A stretch of 6,012 nucleotides of DNA from Anaerolineales bacterium (GTDB lineage Bacteria; Chloroflexota; Anaerolineae; 4572-78; NAK82), in NCBI GenBank assembly GCA_024643945.1, contig JAHELX010000396.1, positions 1 to 6,012 on the forward strand, written 5' to 3'. This document shows, piece after piece, positions 5,792-6,012 of this stretch; the stretch's first letter is position 1, and each line of letters begins with the position of its first letter. The position numbers and the translations under genes were made by a program. Under the pieces are notes generated by a model. The model searched no databases. It was given only the letters and a program-made list of their open reading frames with translations, and was not told the origin of the DNA.

Positions 5792-5812
5792 ATAATGCTT
5801 ATCCTGCATTAT
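5792..5812. promoter_or_regulatory. Operator-like palindrome ATAATGC-N7-GCATTAT in the methyltransferase leader
   Basis: Perfect 7-bp arms (5792-5798 and 5806-5812) are separated by seven bases. The same stretch holds two direct copies of TTATCCTG (5799-5806 and 5809-5816) ten bases apart, one helical turn. It lies about 14-35 bases after the predicted transcription start of the minus-strand operon, a classic position for a repressor. As RNA it could also form a small hairpin upstream of the ribosome binding site. Confidence 0.45.
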
Positions 5813-5832
5813 CCTGTCTAAACCTCTTCTGA

Positions 5833-5861
5833 ATAATAGCACATTTGGCCCCCATTTTCAA
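5833..5861 (-). promoter_or_regulatory. Sigma70-type promoter for the methyltransferase / GyrI-like operon
   Basis: On the minus strand, TTGAAA (5861-5856) and TATTAT (5838-5833) each match the consensus at five of six bases with an ideal 17-bp spacer. Transcription should start near 5826, about 50 bases before GTG 5776. Confidence 0.6.
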
Positions 5862-5899
5862 TACTGCCGATCACCCCCCCTCCCATAGAAAAACTCACT

Positions 5900-5928
5900 T
5901 TGCCAATCAAGCTAATTGGCTGTATACT
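5900..5928 (+). promoter_or_regulatory. Sigma70-type promoter for the gene at the right edge
   Basis: TTGCCA (5900-5905) and TATACT (5923-5928) are 17 bp apart, each five of six to consensus, with a TG directly before the -10 box. It points towards the ATG at 6010, giving a leader of roughly 75 bases. Confidence 0.6.
5902..5920. promoter_or_regulatory. Operator-like palindrome GCCAAT-N7-ATTGGC overlapping the promoter
   Basis: Perfect 6-bp arms (5902-5907 and 5915-5920) lie between and partly over the -35 and -10 boxes of the + strand promoter. A dimer bound here would block RNA polymerase, so repression is the simplest reading. The regulator is unknown. Confidence 0.45.
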
Positions 5929-6009
5929 AAGCCCCGCACTTGAATGGTTATGTTATATTGGGACGCAGCTTTTGGCTCTATTGCACTAGAATAAGCAGGA
6001 AGAGTCTCC

Positions 6010-6012
6010 ATG
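6010..6012 (+). CDS. Start codon of a gene continuing beyond the window
   Basis: The window ends on ATG. AGGAAGAG (5997-6004) lies five bases before it, and a good promoter sits 80-110 bases upstream. Only the start codon is visible, so the product is unknown. Confidence 0.5.

Noticed and set aside
5777..5842. Longer methyltransferase starting at GTG 5842 or ATG 5809
   Set aside because: GTG 5842 lies within the predicted promoter upstream of the start site. ATG 5809 falls in the palindrome and lacks a well-spaced ribosome binding site.
5874..5880. Run of seven C bases between the divergent promoters
   Set aside because: Possibly slip-prone, but it is a short homopolymer in a non-coding spacer with no sign of phase variation control.

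Overview
The window looks like chromosomal DNA of a moderately GC-rich, non-model bacterium. A Chloroflexota (Anaerolineae-like) origin is my best guess. The guess rests on the gene mix (an MGDG-synthase-type glycosyltransferase, GerW-like proteins, an adenosine-specific-kinase family protein, a pRiA4b ORF-3-like protein) and on ACGTTTC-type heptamer repeats. No rRNA or single marker gene is present to prove it.

Left half (1-2814, + strand): the window opens inside a glycosyltransferase that runs to 1350. A 155-bp gap follows, holding a small palindrome. Next come two overlapping small genes (1506-1799 and 1792-2250). The second is a clear GerW/YtfJ-family protein; the first appears to be a short paralogue without the glycine-rich loop. 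After a 75-bp gap with a 10-bp direct repeat comes an intact adenosine-specific-kinase (PF04008) family gene (2326-2814). Strong Shine-Dalgarno sequences and short gaps suggest the last three genes are co-transcribed.

Centre (2815-4470): a heptamer-based imperfect inverted repeat (2816-2893) separates the kinase-like gene from a 471-residue multidomain protein (2907-4322). That protein has a predicted winged-helix N-terminus, a pRiA4b ORF-3-like domain and an eight-ligand C-terminal zinc finger. Directly after its stop codon lies a 132-bp non-autonomous transposable element (MITE) at 4331-4462. It has 13-bp perfect terminal inverted repeats starting GTAA and a perfect 8-bp target duplication (ACCCTCTC), consistent with mobilisation by an IS66-family transposase. 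It landed in what had been a 6-bp gap between two convergent genes and left both stop codons intact.

Right half (4469-6012): a minus-strand pair, a class I SAM-dependent methyltransferase (5776-5117) followed by a GyrI-like ligand-binding protein (5086-4469), probably forms an operon. A good sigma70-type promoter (5861-5833) precedes it, with an operator-like palindrome in the leader. A divergent + strand promoter (5900-5928) overlaps a second palindrome. It probably drives a gene whose ATG is the last three bases of the window. No CRISPR array, tRNA, rRNA or complete insertion sequence was seen. The less ordinary elements are the GerW-like pair, the zinc-finger pRiA4b ORF-3 protein and the MITE; none of them amounts to a demonstrated new system.
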